From NCBI GenBank assembly GCA_964397555.1, contig CAYNJF010000005.1:1-64000 (forward strand): a DNA stretch of 64,000 bases, read 5' to 3'. Numbering within the stretch: the first letter of the stretch is position 1; each line of letters opens with the position of its first letter. Positions 54,973 through 63,818 of this stretch are shown one piece after another. The translations under genes and the position numbers were made by a program. The stretch is from CAYNJF01 sp964397555 (lineage in GTDB: Bacteria; Pseudomonadota; Gammaproteobacteria; Berkiellales; Berkiellaceae). The notes under the pieces are model-generated. The model did not search any database. It worked only from the letters and a program-made list of their open reading frames with translations, and was not told the DNA's origin.

Positions 54973-55844
54973 TGCGATTTTACCTCCTGGTAGGCCTCGA
55001 GTTCTGACTTCATGACTCGTCGCATGATCCAATCCAAGCCCCGAGAAGGCAAAAGGCGACGCAACAAACCAAATAAATAAGTTGGCATTGTAACATAATA
55101 TCTTGGTTTTGGACGAGCGCTCTTCATGATTTTAAGCACTTTGTCGGTCACAGCCTCAGGCCCTAAGGTAAAAGGATCACGACCATCGGAGGTTGAGCTC
55201 AGTCTTGCCTCAATGGTTTGATAAGTGTGTTTCCACGGACTTTGTCCGATGTCTATGTTGGCTTTGAACTTTAGGTAGGCATTTTCTCGAAATTTTGAGG
55301 TGATGGGGCCTGGCTCAATCAGACTGACATGAATATTGGCGGTACCAAGCTCTAGACGAAGCGTATCGGCCATGCCCTCAAGGGCGTATTTAGAGGCATT
55401 ATAAGCGCCTCTAAATGCCATCGAGACGATGCCGAGCACGGAGCTGTTGATGATGATTTTGCCATGGCCTTGGCGACGCATTTGAGCTATGACTAAATTA
55501 GTAAGCTCCACAGTACCAAAGACATTGGTTTCAAATTGATCTCGAAGTGCCTGTCGTGAGATGTCTTCAATGGCCCCAGGCTGGCCATACCCGGCATTAT
55601 TAAAAAGTACGTCAATGGATGAATATTCAGCCAAAATTGCCTTTAAAGCGGTTTTTATGGAGTCAGGGCAGGTCAAATCCAGTTCAAAAGAATCAAGTCC
55701 TTGAGCTTTCAAGTCGGCCACGTCTTTAGGGTTGCGGGCCGTAGCAATGACCCGGTGGCCAAGGGCGTGCAGCTTTTGGGCACACGAGCGCCCGATTCCA
55801 CTGGAGCAACCTGTGATGAGGATGGTTTGCTGTTGGTTTGCCAT
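54963..55844 (-). CDS. SDR-family oxidoreductase
   Basis: 293 residues, classical short-chain dehydrogenase: TGCSSGIGRS cofactor loop, NNAGYG, catalytic Ser in INSSVLG and YNASK. Substrate not predictable; the long C-terminal tail with YLFGLLRRLLPSRGLDWIM resembles SDRs associated with membranes. ATG 55844 has AGGAG five bases upstream; the frame extends to 55898. Confidence 0.88.
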   Translation of the reverse strand: MANQQQTILITGCSSGIGRSCAQKLHALGHRVIATARNPKDVADLKAQGLDSFELDLTCPDSIKTALKAILAEYSSIDVLFNNAGYGQPGAIEDISRQALRDQFETNVFGTVELTNLVIAQMRRQGHGKIIINSSVLGIVSMAFRGAYNASKYALEGMADTLRLELGTANIHVSLIEPGPITSKFRENAYLKFKANIDIGQSPWKHTYQTIEARLSSTSDGRDPFTLGPEAVTDKVLKIMKSARPKPRYYVTMPTYLFGLLRRLLPSRGLDWIMRRVMKSELEAYQEVKSQCS

Positions 55845-55932
55845 CATCTCTCCTTGCAAGATTTTGCCATGCGTTATGCTACAATGTTCAGCGAACAAAT
55901 TAGAGCCTTATTTTGACCATTTATCGATCTTT

Positions 55933-55946
55933 GCGCGGATCCGCGC
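55933..55946. promoter_or_regulatory. 14-bp perfect palindrome before fmdB-aspS
   Basis: GCGCGGATCCGCGC lies in the divergent region between the SDR and fmdB, 20 bases upstream of a TATAAT -10 box (55967-55972), where a repressor or activator could bind. Confidence 0.4.
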
Positions 55947-55966
55947 GATTCAAGACCATTTTTAGG

Positions 55967-55972
55967 TATAAT
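55967..55972 (+). promoter_or_regulatory. -10 box of the fmdB-aspS operon
   Basis: Perfect TATAAT 48 bases before the fmdB ATG; the -35 region is poor and coincides with the palindrome. Confidence 0.5.
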
Positions 55973-56020
55973 GCTCGCATTATTGTCGATTATTTAGTTT
56001 GATTTCTTACGGGGTTAATT

Positions 56021-56245
56021 ATGCCAATTTACGATTTTCGTTGCAGTGAGTGTGGGCATGAAACGGAATTGTTAGTAAAAAGCTCACAAGATGCACCACC
56101 GGTTTGTCCTCATTGTCAAAAGGACGCCTTGGTTCGTCAGGTTGGGGCCGCAGGCTTTCGCCTAGCCGGCTCAGGTTGGTATGAAACCGATGAAAAGCCC
56201 AAAGGGTCTCAAAGGAATATTGCTCAGTCCGAGACCAGCAGCTAA
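56021..56245 (+). CDS. FmdB-type zinc-ribbon protein
   Basis: 74 residues. MPIYDFRCSECGHETELLV start with two CxxC pairs (CSECG, CPHCQ), then GFRLAGSGWYETD. Putative regulatory FmdB family, function not established; it is commonly found just upstream of aspS in gammaproteobacteria, as here. Confidence 0.9.
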   Translation: MPIYDFRCSECGHETELLVKSSQDAPPVCPHCQKDALVRQVGAAGFRLAGSGWYETDEKPKGSQRNIAQSETSS

Positions 56246-56279
56246 CCCAATTATCATAGTTTGAATTATAGGATGCATC

Positions 56280-58079
56280 ATGCGCACCCATTATTGCGGA
56301 ACCGTCACCGATACTGACATTGACTCTCAAGTTCTTTTACACGGCTGGGTTCACCGTCGCAGAGATCACGGTGGGGTTATTTTTGTGGATCTTCGAGACC
56401 GAACTGGTTTAGTTCAAGTGGTCTTCCACCCAGAGAACAAAGAGGTCTTTGCTCTTGCTGAGAGCTTGCGCTCGGAATACGTCATCGAAGTCAAAGGCCA
56501 AGTGCGCCCAAGACCTGAAGGAACCGTCAATCCAGACATGAACACTGGCATGATCGAAGTCGAGACCTTGGAGCTTGTTTTATTAAACCGCTCTGAGCCA
56601 CCGCCGGTGCTTGTGGATGCTCACGATGTAAAAGAATCTGAAGAGGTAAGGCTGCAATACCGCTATTTAGATCTTCGTCGCCCTGACATGCAAAATCACT
56701 TTATTGTGCGCTCCAAAGTCACCAAATACATGCGTGACTACATGGAAAAAGAGGGCTTTTTAGACATCGAGACTCCGATGTTAACCAAGGCAACGCCAGA
56801 GGGCGCCAGAGACTACATTGTCCCTTCTAGAACGCACCAAGGATCTTTTTTCGCACTGCCTCAGTCCCCTCAATTATTTAAGCAGTTGCTGATGATGTCG
56901 GGAATGGACCGTTATTATCAGATCGTGCGTTGCTTTAGAGATGAAGATTTAAGAGCCGATCGCCAACCTGAGTTTACTCAGCTTGATATCGAAGCCTCCT
57001 TCATGAATGAGCAAGAGATTCTAGACGTCTGCGAGACGATGATCATCGGCTTGTTTAAAGAAGTGCTTGATGTTGAGTTGCCTTCGCCGTTCCCTCGCAT
57101 GCCATACGCTCAGGCGATGGCCAAATATGGATCAGATAAGCCCGATCTTAGAAACCCACTTGAACTTATCGACATCGCTGAGTTGGTCAAAGGCGTTGAC
57201 TTTAAAGTCTTCAAAGAGCCAGCCAACAGTCAAAATGGTCGGGTTGCCGCATTAAGATTACCCAACGGTGCCAAGCTTCTCTCTCGAAAAGAAATTGATG
57301 ATTTAGCGAACTTTGTTGGCATTTATGGCGCTAAAGGCTTGGCCTATATCAAGGTCAATGATTTAAGCAAAGGCGTCGAGGGGCTTCAATCGCCCATCTT
57401 AAAATTCCTAGGCGAAGAAGTTGCCTTGAACATTGTCTCAGCCGTCCAAGCTCAAGACAATGATTTGATTTTCTTTGGTGCCGACAAGGCTAAAGTAGTG
57501 AATGAAGCCATGGGGGCGCTTCGTGACAAATTAGGTCGCGATTGCGATTTGCTCACCAGTCAGTGGCAGCCCTTATGGGTTGTCGATTGGCCGACGTTTG
57601 AACACAACGAAGACGCTGGTCGATGGGATCCTATGCATCATCCATTCACTGCTCCTGTGAATCCACAAGTGCAAGCGATGCAAGAAAACCCGGGCGAGTC
57701 ATTATCCAAAGCGTATGACATGGTGCTCAATGGCTGTGAAGTCGGTGGTGGTTCCATTCGTATCCATGATTATAAGATGCAACAGGCTGTCTTTGATGTG
57801 CTCAATATTTCTGAGCAAGAAGCTGAGCAGAAGTTTGGCTTTTTCGTCAATGCCATGAAATACGGCTGCCCCCCTCACGGTGGGATTGCCTTTGGATTAG
57901 ATAGGCTTGTGATGTTGATGTGTGGGGCAACCTCGATTCGTGATGTCATTGCTTTCCCGAAAACGCAAACAGCGGCTTGTCCTTTGACAGGGGCCCCTTC
58001 GATGGTGCCTTTTGAGCAGCTTCGTGAAGTGGGCATCAAAGTCAAACACAAAGAAAAGGAGCAATCCGATCTCGTATAA
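56280..58079 (+). CDS. aspS: Aspartyl-tRNA synthetase
   Basis: 599-residue bacterial-type class II enzyme charging tRNA-Asp. N-terminal OB anticodon-binding domain (VLLHGWVHRRRDHGGVIFVD), class II motif 2 FRDEDLRADRQPEFTQLDIE, the bacterial GAD insertion domain (about residues 290-410), and motif 3 GIAFGLDRLVMLM. Whether it also charges tRNA-Asn cannot be decided here. nudB begins inside its end. Confidence 0.97.
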   Translation: MRTHYCGTVTDTDIDSQVLLHGWVHRRRDHGGVIFVDLRDRTGLVQVVFHPENKEVFALAESLRSEYVIEVKGQVRPRPEGTVNPDMNTGMIEVETLELVLLNRSEPPPVLVDAHDVKESEEVRLQYRYLDLRRPDMQNHFIVRSKVTKYMRDYMEKEGFLDIETPMLTKATPEGARDYIVPSRTHQGSFFALPQSPQLFKQLLMMSGMDRYYQIVRCFRDEDLRADRQPEFTQLDIEASFMNEQEILDVCETMIIGLFKEVLDVELPSPFPRMPYAQAMAKYGSDKPDLRNPLELIDIAELVKGVDFKVFKEPANSQNGRVAALRLPNGAKLLSRKEIDDLANFVGIYGAKGLAYIKVNDLSKGVEGLQSPILKFLGEEVALNIVSAVQAQDNDLIFFGADKAKVVNEAMGALRDKLGRDCDLLTSQWQPLWVVDWPTFEHNEDAGRWDPMHHPFTAPVNPQVQAMQENPGESLSKAYDMVLNGCEVGGGSIRIHDYKMQQAVFDVLNISEQEAEQKFGFFVNAMKYGCPPHGGIAFGLDRLVMLMCGATSIRDVIAFPKTQTAACPLTGAPSMVPFEQLREVGIKVKHKEKEQSDLV

Positions 58080-58494
58080 GCGAGCTGAGTCGGTCCTTGT
58101 GATTATTTTCTCTCAGGGCAAGGTGCTTTGCCTTGAGCGGGCCGACGAAAAAGGATTTTGGCAATCGGTCACCGGCTCTGTTGAAGCAGGGGAGCAGCCG
58201 CAGGCCTGTGCAAAACGCGAGTTGTGGGAAGAGACCGGGCTTGATGAAGGCATGTTAAGAGATTGTGAGACCTCTTGGTGGTTTGACATTTATCCTAATC
58301 GCTTGCATCGCTACGAACCCGGAACCACGCAAAATTTAGAGCATGTCTTCACGTTTGAATGTCCTCGTGAAACCGATGTGCGATTATCGAACGAACATAC
58401 AAGCGCTCAATGGCTATCTGTGGAAAAGGCCATTGAGCTTGTTCGCTCGCCTACCAACAAAAAAGCAATACAACTTTTTATCAATAGGAGTTAA
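58069..58494 (+). CDS. nudB: NudB-like dihydroneopterin triphosphate pyrophosphohydrolase
   Basis: Nudix hydrolase of the folate pathway. About 141 residues, with FWQSVTGSVEAGEQPQACAKRELWEETGL covering the Nudix box (GX5EX7REUXEEXGU). The E. coli enzyme begins near YKRPVSILV; the matching point here, YKRAESVLV, is preceded by AGGAG seven bases before an ATC at 58069, with no ATG, GTG or TTG in between. ATC is therefore the likely start; GTG at 58024 would add 15 residues inside aspS. The gene follows aspS and precedes yebC, as in E. coli. Confidence 0.85.
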   Translation: MSYKRAESVLVIIFSQGKVLCLERADEKGFWQSVTGSVEAGEQPQACAKRELWEETGLDEGMLRDCETSWWFDIYPNRLHRYEPGTTQNLEHVFTFECPRETDVRLSNEHTSAQWLSVEKAIELVRSPTNKKAIQLFINRS

Positions 58495-58498
58495 GGGT

Positions 58499-59224
58499 AT
58501 GGCAGGTCATAGTAAATGGGCCAATATCAAACATAAGAAAAAAGCCCAAGACGCGAAACGGGGTAAAATTTTTACCAAACTCATCCGTGAAATTACCGTC
58601 GCTGCTCGCATGGGTGGTGGTGATGCTGCTTCCAACCCAAGACTTCGTATTGCTGTGGATAAAGCCCTTGGGGCAAACATGACACGCGACACGATTGATC
58701 GCGCCATCAAACGAGGTGCCGGTGATGGTGAGGCGGATAACCTTGAAGACATGCGCTATGAGGGTTATGGAACCGCAGGCGTTGCGGTCATGGTCGACTG
58801 TTTGTCCGATAACCGTAATCGAACCGTCTCGGAAGTGCGCCATGCGTTTTCAAAGCACGGTGGGAACCTTGGAACGGATGGTTCCGTCGCGTACTTGTTC
58901 ACCAAAAAAGGTCAAATCCTATTTGCGCCCGGTTGCGACGAAGAGCAGTTGATGGACGTTGCCATTGATGCAGGGGCTGAAGACGTCATCAAACATGATG
59001 ACAGCTCGTTTGAGGTCATTACCTCGGATGAGGAGTTCAGCAACGTCTTGCAAGCCTTGTCGGATAAAAACCTTGAGCCAGATAACGCCGAAGTGACCAT
59101 GGTTGCGAGCACTGAAGTTGAGCTTAATGATGAGACCGCTGAGTCCATGATGAAGCTTATTGATGCGCTTGAAGATCTTGACGATGTTCAAGAAGTTTAC
59201 ACCAACGCAATTTTTCCGGAATAA
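58499..59224 (+). CDS. yebC: YebC/PmpR-family protein
   Basis: 241 residues. MAGHSKWANIKHKKKAQDAK start and GYGTAGVAVMVDCLSDNRNR are family hallmarks. YebC proteins were described as DNA-binding regulators and more recently as ribosome-associated factors helping translation of proline-rich stretches. TAGGAG lies eight bases before ATG 58499. It precedes ruvC, the conserved order. Confidence 0.95.
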   Translation: MAGHSKWANIKHKKKAQDAKRGKIFTKLIREITVAARMGGGDAASNPRLRIAVDKALGANMTRDTIDRAIKRGAGDGEADNLEDMRYEGYGTAGVAVMVDCLSDNRNRTVSEVRHAFSKHGGNLGTDGSVAYLFTKKGQILFAPGCDEEQLMDVAIDAGAEDVIKHDDSSFEVITSDEEFSNVLQALSDKNLEPDNAEVTMVASTEVELNDETAESMMKLIDALEDLDDVQEVYTNAIFPE

Positions 59225-59227
59225 ATC

Positions 59228-59809
59228 ATGACAGCAAGGAAGCGCATACTAGGGATTGACCCCGGATCACGGGTTTGTGGTTATGGTCTGATTGAATCTT
59301 CGGACAAGCAATGGAGCATGGTCACGTGCGGGACATGGACGCTCAAAGCCGATACGGTGATTGAGCGCCTTTATCAGCTTCAAAATCACGTGCATGATTG
59401 TTTGGTGGAGCACAAACCCGATCACTTAGCAATTGAAGATGTATTCGTGCACAAAAACGCGGACTCAGCGTTGAAGCTTGGGCAAGCCAGAGGGGTCGTC
59501 CTGTCTGAGATCATTCGCATGCGCATCCCTATTTTTACGTACGCTCCCAGGCAGGTCAAACAAGCGATTGTGGGCAAAGGCGCTGCGAGCAAAGAGCAGG
59601 TGCAAACCATGGTCAAGTTGCTTTTAAAGACCGAGGTTGAATTAGCCCTTGATGCCTCAGATGCTTTGGCGATAGCATTAACGCATGGGAATATTGAAAG
59701 TGGCTTAGCAAAAGCCATGAACACAACCGCTTTTTCGCGCTCGCGAAAGGGCAAACGATCAAAAGAGTGGCAAAATCATGATTGGAAGAATAAGCGGGAT
59801 TCTGGTTGA
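59228..59809 (+). CDS. ruvC: Holliday junction resolvase RuvC
   Basis: Dimeric endonuclease resolving four-way junctions. 193 residues. Catalytic acids in LGIDPGSRVCGYGLI, LAIEDVFVHKNADSALKLGQ, and the C-terminal ALDASDALAIALTHG. The last 32 bases overlap ruvA; the tail beyond about residue 170 is basic. Confidence 0.96.
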   Translation: MTARKRILGIDPGSRVCGYGLIESSDKQWSMVTCGTWTLKADTVIERLYQLQNHVHDCLVEHKPDHLAIEDVFVHKNADSALKLGQARGVVLSEIIRMRIPIFTYAPRQVKQAIVGKGAASKEQVQTMVKLLLKTEVELALDASDALAIALTHGNIESGLAKAMNTTAFSRSRKGKRSKEWQNHDWKNKRDSG

Positions 59810-60368
59810 AAAAAAACCTCCCAGCCTTTTAGTAGACGTGCAAGGCATTGGCTACGAGGTCCTAGCCCCAATGACCACCTTCTCTCAACTGGCCGCTCTA
59901 AATGAGCCAATCACCTTGCATACGCATCTGGTTGTAAGAGAAGATGCGCACCTGTTGTATGGCTTTGCCCATCAAAATGATCGCAAGCTTTTTCAACAGC
60001 TGATTAAGATAAATGGGGTCGGTCCAAAACTTGCTTTGGGGATCTTATCTGTGATGGAGCCCGCTCAATTTGCGCATGTGGTTGAACAAGAAGAAGTGGC
60101 GGCCTTAGTCAAAATCCCCGGCGTGGGTAAAAAAACGGCAGAGCGGCTTGTGATTGAGCTTAAAGATAAAATGAGCGAGTGGACCCACAGTGTTGATAGC
60201 ATGACTCAGGTCGAGTTGGTGGCCAATCCAGACATTAAGCAAGAAGCGGCCGTAGCTCTTGAAGCTTTAGGCTATAAGCCTAAAGAGGCCCAAAAACTCA
60301 TCGATAAAAATTACGATGGATCACTTAGTCTTGAGCAACTGATCCGCACGGCTTTACAAGGAGCATAA
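59778..60368 (+). CDS. ruvA: Holliday junction branch-migration protein RuvA
   Basis: Binds four-way junctions and loads RuvB. 196 residues. Starts MIGRISGILVEKKPPSLLVD; the helix-hairpin-helix motifs are LIKINGVGPKLALGIL and LVKIPGVGKKTAERLV; a C-terminal RuvB-binding domain follows a linker. One base separates it from ruvB. Confidence 0.96.
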   Translation: MIGRISGILVEKKPPSLLVDVQGIGYEVLAPMTTFSQLAALNEPITLHTHLVVREDAHLLYGFAHQNDRKLFQQLIKINGVGPKLALGILSVMEPAQFAHVVEQEEVAALVKIPGVGKKTAERLVIELKDKMSEWTHSVDSMTQVELVANPDIKQEAAVALEALGYKPKEAQKLIDKNYDGSLSLEQLIRTALQGA

Positions 60369-60369
60369 T

Positions 60370-61380
60370 ATGGAAGAGCCAGTTCGCGCTGTCTCTGGGG
60401 AACTTGATGCGAATGAGCACCAAGCCGATAAGGCCATGCGTCCAAAAATGTTGGATGATTACGTAGGCCAACCCAAGATCGTCTCCCAGTTAGAAATTTT
60501 CATTGAAGCGGCAAAAGGTCGACACGAGCCTGTGGATCATATGTTGGTGTTTGGTCCCCCTGGGCTTGGTAAAACCACGCTGGCTCACATCATTGCCAAT
60601 GAAATGGGAGTCGGGTTTAAGCAAACTTCAGGACCTGTGCTCGACCGAGCCGGGGATGTGGCTGCTCTTTTGACCCAGCTTGAGCCCAAAGACGTTTTAT
60701 TCATTGATGAAATTCATCGCCTGTCCCCCATGGTTGAAGAAGTACTATATCCGGCTATGGAAGACAATCGTATTGACATCATGATTGGTGAAGGACCTGC
60801 GGCCCGTTCTATCCAGTTGGACTTACCTCCGTTTACTCTGATTGGGGCGACCACAAGAGCGGGCATGTTGACCTCACCTTTGCGTGATCGCTTTGGGATT
60901 GTCTCCCGTCTTGATTTTTATTCAGTCAAGGACTTGGTCTCCATTGTGGCGCGTTCGGCATCGATTTTAGACATTGAGCTTCAACCCGATGGAGCCCTAG
61001 AAATAGCCAGACGCTCTCGGGGTACCCCTAGGATTGCGAATCGCTTATTGCGCCGGGTACGTGATTTCGCTCAGGTCAAAGGCGATGGGGTGATCACAAA
61101 AGCCTTAGCGGATGGGGCACTTAATCTCTTGGAAGTCGATCCCCTAGGATTTGATTTACTCGATCGTAAGCTTTTGTTGTGCGCGATTGAGAAGTTCGCC
61201 GGTGGCCCCGTGGGTCTTGATACCTTGGCCGCGGCCATTGGTGAGACCAAAGACACCATTGAAGATGTGATTGAGCCATTTTTAATCCAACAAGGCTATC
61301 TGACTCGCACACCTCGTGGGCGTGTGGTCACTCAAGCCGCTTTTGATCATTTTGGGTTGCAAAAAACGGACAAAGCATGA
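60370..61380 (+). CDS. ruvB: Holliday junction helicase RuvB
   Basis: AAA+ motor of branch migration. 336 residues. RPKMLDDYVGQ, Walker A FGPPGLGKTTLAH, Walker B LFIDEIHRLSP, sensor 1 IGATTRAGML, arginine finger region PLRDRFG, and the winged-helix end GYLTRTPRGRVVT. Overlaps ybgC by four bases (ATGA). Confidence 0.98.
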   Translation: MEEPVRAVSGELDANEHQADKAMRPKMLDDYVGQPKIVSQLEIFIEAAKGRHEPVDHMLVFGPPGLGKTTLAHIIANEMGVGFKQTSGPVLDRAGDVAALLTQLEPKDVLFIDEIHRLSPMVEEVLYPAMEDNRIDIMIGEGPAARSIQLDLPPFTLIGATTRAGMLTSPLRDRFGIVSRLDFYSVKDLVSIVARSASILDIELQPDGALEIARRSRGTPRIANRLLRRVRDFAQVKGDGVITKALADGALNLLEVDPLGFDLLDRKLLLCAIEKFAGGPVGLDTLAAAIGETKDTIEDVIEPFLIQQGYLTRTPRGRVVTQAAFDHFGLQKTDKA

Positions 61381-61796
61381 GCTTTCATAACGAGATTTCA
61401 GTCTATTTTGAAGATTGTGATCAAACTGGAGTGGTCTACCACGCGAATTACGTGAAATTCCTGGAGCGAGCCCGCACGGACTTCTTTCTAAGTAAAGGGG
61501 TGAGCTTACTCAAACTCCAAGAAGAGGGCACGCAGTTTGTTATTGCCGATCTGTCTTTAAAGTTTTTAAAGCCAGCGCGGCTTCATGATCGGTTGATGGT
61601 TTTCTCTGAGTTAGTTAGTATCAAAGGTGCTAAGCTCACGTTTGATCAAAAAATCATCTTAAAGCATGATATGAGTGAAGAACTATGTCGTGCTAAAGTA
61701 TTGGTAGGTTGCGTAGGCCCTACCTTAAAGCCTACCCGAGTACCGCAACAGCTGAGAAAGGAGCTTGAAAGTGAACGCGGATTTAACGGTCATTGA
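61377..61796 (+). CDS. ybgC: Tol-Pal-associated acyl-CoA thioesterase
   Basis: 139-residue hot-dog fold thioesterase. VYFEDCDQTGVVYHANYVKFLERAR contains the catalytic Asp and the YHANY motif. First gene of the tol cluster; physiological substrate unresolved. Its end overlaps tolQ. Confidence 0.94.
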   Translation: MSFHNEISVYFEDCDQTGVVYHANYVKFLERARTDFFLSKGVSLLKLQEEGTQFVIADLSLKFLKPARLHDRLMVFSELVSIKGAKLTFDQKIILKHDMSEELCRAKVLVGCVGPTLKPTRVPQQLRKELESERGFNGH

Positions 61797-62463
61797 TTTA
61801 GTGATGCAGGCCTCACCTCTGGTTAAAGGGGTTATGCTGATTTTGCTTGCAGCCTCCATATCTTCTTGGACATTTATCTTACAAAAGGGTGCATCCCTTC
61901 GTAAAGCCAGGAAAAATTTGACTCTTTTTGAGCAAACGTTTCGTCAAGGCTCCGATTTAAATAAGCTATATGATCATATAACACAAGCCGGCGATGGCCA
62001 GGGCCTCCAAGGTGTTTTCCGTTCTGGCTTTAAAGAGTTTTTGCGGTTAAACAAAAAAGAGACGCTCAGCCCTGAAGTGGTGATGGAAAACACTCAAAGA
62101 GCCATGAGGGTCGCTTTGTCTGAGGAAGAAGAGCAATTAGATAAACACTTACCTTATCTTGCCTCAGTGGGCTCCATTAGTGTTTACATCGGCTTGTTTG
62201 GAACCGTTTGGGGAATTATGACGGCTTTCCAAGCCCTTGGCCAAGTGCAGCAAGCTACTTTGGCCATGGTAGCACCAGGGATTTCAGAAGCCCTGATTGC
62301 CACAGCCCTAGGGTTGTTTGCGTCGATCCCTGCGTTATTAGCTTACAATAGATACCTACAGCACACGCAAAGCTTATTAACTAAATACGATAATTTAACG
62401 GATGAGTTTTCAGGCTTATTGCAACGCCAGCTTTATATGCGTCCAACTCAAAAGGTGGAGTAA
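61771..62463 (+). CDS. tolQ: Tol-Pal system protein TolQ
   Basis: Inner-membrane proton-channel component homologous to ExbB/MotA. 230 residues with three transmembrane helices (about 20-40, 135-155, 170-190; text VGSISVYIGLFGTVWGIMTAF and GISEALIATALGLFASIPAL). AAGGAG seven bases upstream favours GTG at 61771 over TTG at 61765. The stop overlaps the tolR start (TAATG). Confidence 0.95.
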   Translation: MNADLTVIDLVMQASPLVKGVMLILLAASISSWTFILQKGASLRKARKNLTLFEQTFRQGSDLNKLYDHITQAGDGQGLQGVFRSGFKEFLRLNKKETLSPEVVMENTQRAMRVALSEEEEQLDKHLPYLASVGSISVYIGLFGTVWGIMTAFQALGQVQQATLAMVAPGISEALIATALGLFASIPALLAYNRYLQHTQSLLTKYDNLTDEFSGLLQRQLYMRPTQKVE

Positions 62464-62921
62464 TGGAGAGAAGACGGCCTAAAAAAAGGATGATGGCCGA
62501 GATTAACGTCGTCCCCTACATCGATGTCATGCTGGTTTTGCTTGTGATTTTTATGGTAACAGCGCCACTCTTGCAACAAGGTGTGCAGGTTGAGCTTCCT
62601 GAGGCCGATGCTAAAGCCTTAGAACCTTCTGATAAAGAGCCGATGATTGTGTCGGTGAACTCCAAAGGCCAATACTTTTTAAATGTCGCGGAAAATCCAA
62701 ATCTACCCGTCACAAATAAGGAGCTAATGCTTCGAGTGGCTGCAGAGCTAAAGCGCGACAAGAATCGTAAGGTGCTTGTAAAAGGGGACACCCGTGTTGA
62801 TTATGGCCAAGTTATGGGGGCCATGGTTGTGCTGCAAAAGGCTGGGGCCAAAGGGGTTGGACTCATCACACGAGATGAGGGCACCCTTGCCCAAGCTGAA
62901 GAAGAATCAAAGAGGGCCTAA
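62463..62921 (+). CDS. tolR: Tol-Pal system protein TolR
   Basis: ExbD-like partner of TolQ. 152 residues. MAEINVVPYIDVMLVLLVIFM includes the proton-path Asp, followed by a periplasmic domain beginning APLLQQGVQVELPEAD. tolA starts directly after its stop. Confidence 0.96.
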   Translation: MERRRPKKRMMAEINVVPYIDVMLVLLVIFMVTAPLLQQGVQVELPEADAKALEPSDKEPMIVSVNSKGQYFLNVAENPNLPVTNKELMLRVAAELKRDKNRKVLVKGDTRVDYGQVMGAMVVLQKAGAKGVGLITRDEGTLAQAEEESKRA

Positions 62922-63818
62922 ATGAGTAACAAAAGCTCTTACCTACCAGCTTTAGTCGGAGCACTCGGTGTTCATGTGTTTATTGGCGCTTTTATCTTTA
63001 CCTCTTTTCATGAGCGCATTCAGGTGGCCAGCCTTCCTAAGGTTCAATCACCCGAACCTATCATTGAGGCGGTGAGCATTGATGAGTCTGAACTTAATCA
63101 GGAGATTGCTCGATTAGAATCCATTGAGAAAAAGAAAAAAGATCAAGAAGCCCAGCGTAAGCGAAAGCTAGAGAAAGAGCGCGCTGAGCTTAAACGAAAA
63201 GCTGAAAGAGAGAAAGCTGAATTAGCTAGGATTAAGAAAGAGAAAGAGCGAGTTGCTCGCGAGGCCGAACGAAAGGCCAAAGAGAAAGAGTTGGCTCAAA
63301 AGAAAAAGCTAGAAGAGGAAAAACTGGCTCTTGAGCAGCTTAAAAAAGAGCAACAACAAGCTAAAAAGGCTAAAGAAGAAGCGCTAGCAGAGGCCAAGCA
63401 AGTGGAAGCGCAGAAAAAGCAGGCCGAATTAGAGCTCAAACAAGCGGAAGAGCTTGCAAAAAAAAAAGAACTGGCTAGGTTAGAGAAGGAAAAAGAGAAT
63501 AGAAGGCAGAGAGCTTTATTAATCTCTAATCAAATCAATCAATTTTTTGTATTAATTGCTGATAAAGTCGTGCAAAATTGGCGCCAGCCTTTGGGGCCTG
63601 AATTAGCCAATCTTGAATGCGATCTATCGGTTCGTCTGTCTGAGACGGGTGAAGTGCTGGAAGCGGTTGTCACTCGTTCGAGTGGAAACATTGAATTTGA
63701 TCGCTCAAGTGAGCTTGCTGTCATGAAAGCGTCACCTTTTCCGATGCCATCGGATCCCATCGCGCGGGAAAACTTCTATAGCTTTACTTTCAACTTTAAA
63801 CCTGGGACATTGTCATGA
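62922..63818 (+). CDS. tolA: Tol-Pal system protein TolA
   Basis: 298 residues. One N-terminal transmembrane helix (about 10-27), a long Lys/Glu/Ala-rich helical domain (about 60-200), and a C-terminal globular domain (LECDLSVRLSETGEVLEAVV, SSELAVMKASPFPMPSDP) that contacts TolB/Pal. It links the inner-membrane motor to the outer membrane during division. Overlaps tolB by four bases. Confidence 0.94.
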   Translation: MSNKSSYLPALVGALGVHVFIGAFIFTSFHERIQVASLPKVQSPEPIIEAVSIDESELNQEIARLESIEKKKKDQEAQRKRKLEKERAELKRKAEREKAELARIKKEKERVAREAERKAKEKELAQKKKLEEEKLALEQLKKEQQQAKKAKEEALAEAKQVEAQKKQAELELKQAEELAKKKELARLEKEKENRRQRALLISNQINQFFVLIADKVVQNWRQPLGPELANLECDLSVRLSETGEVLEAVVTRSSGNIEFDRSSELAVMKASPFPMPSDPIARENFYSFTFNFKPGTLS

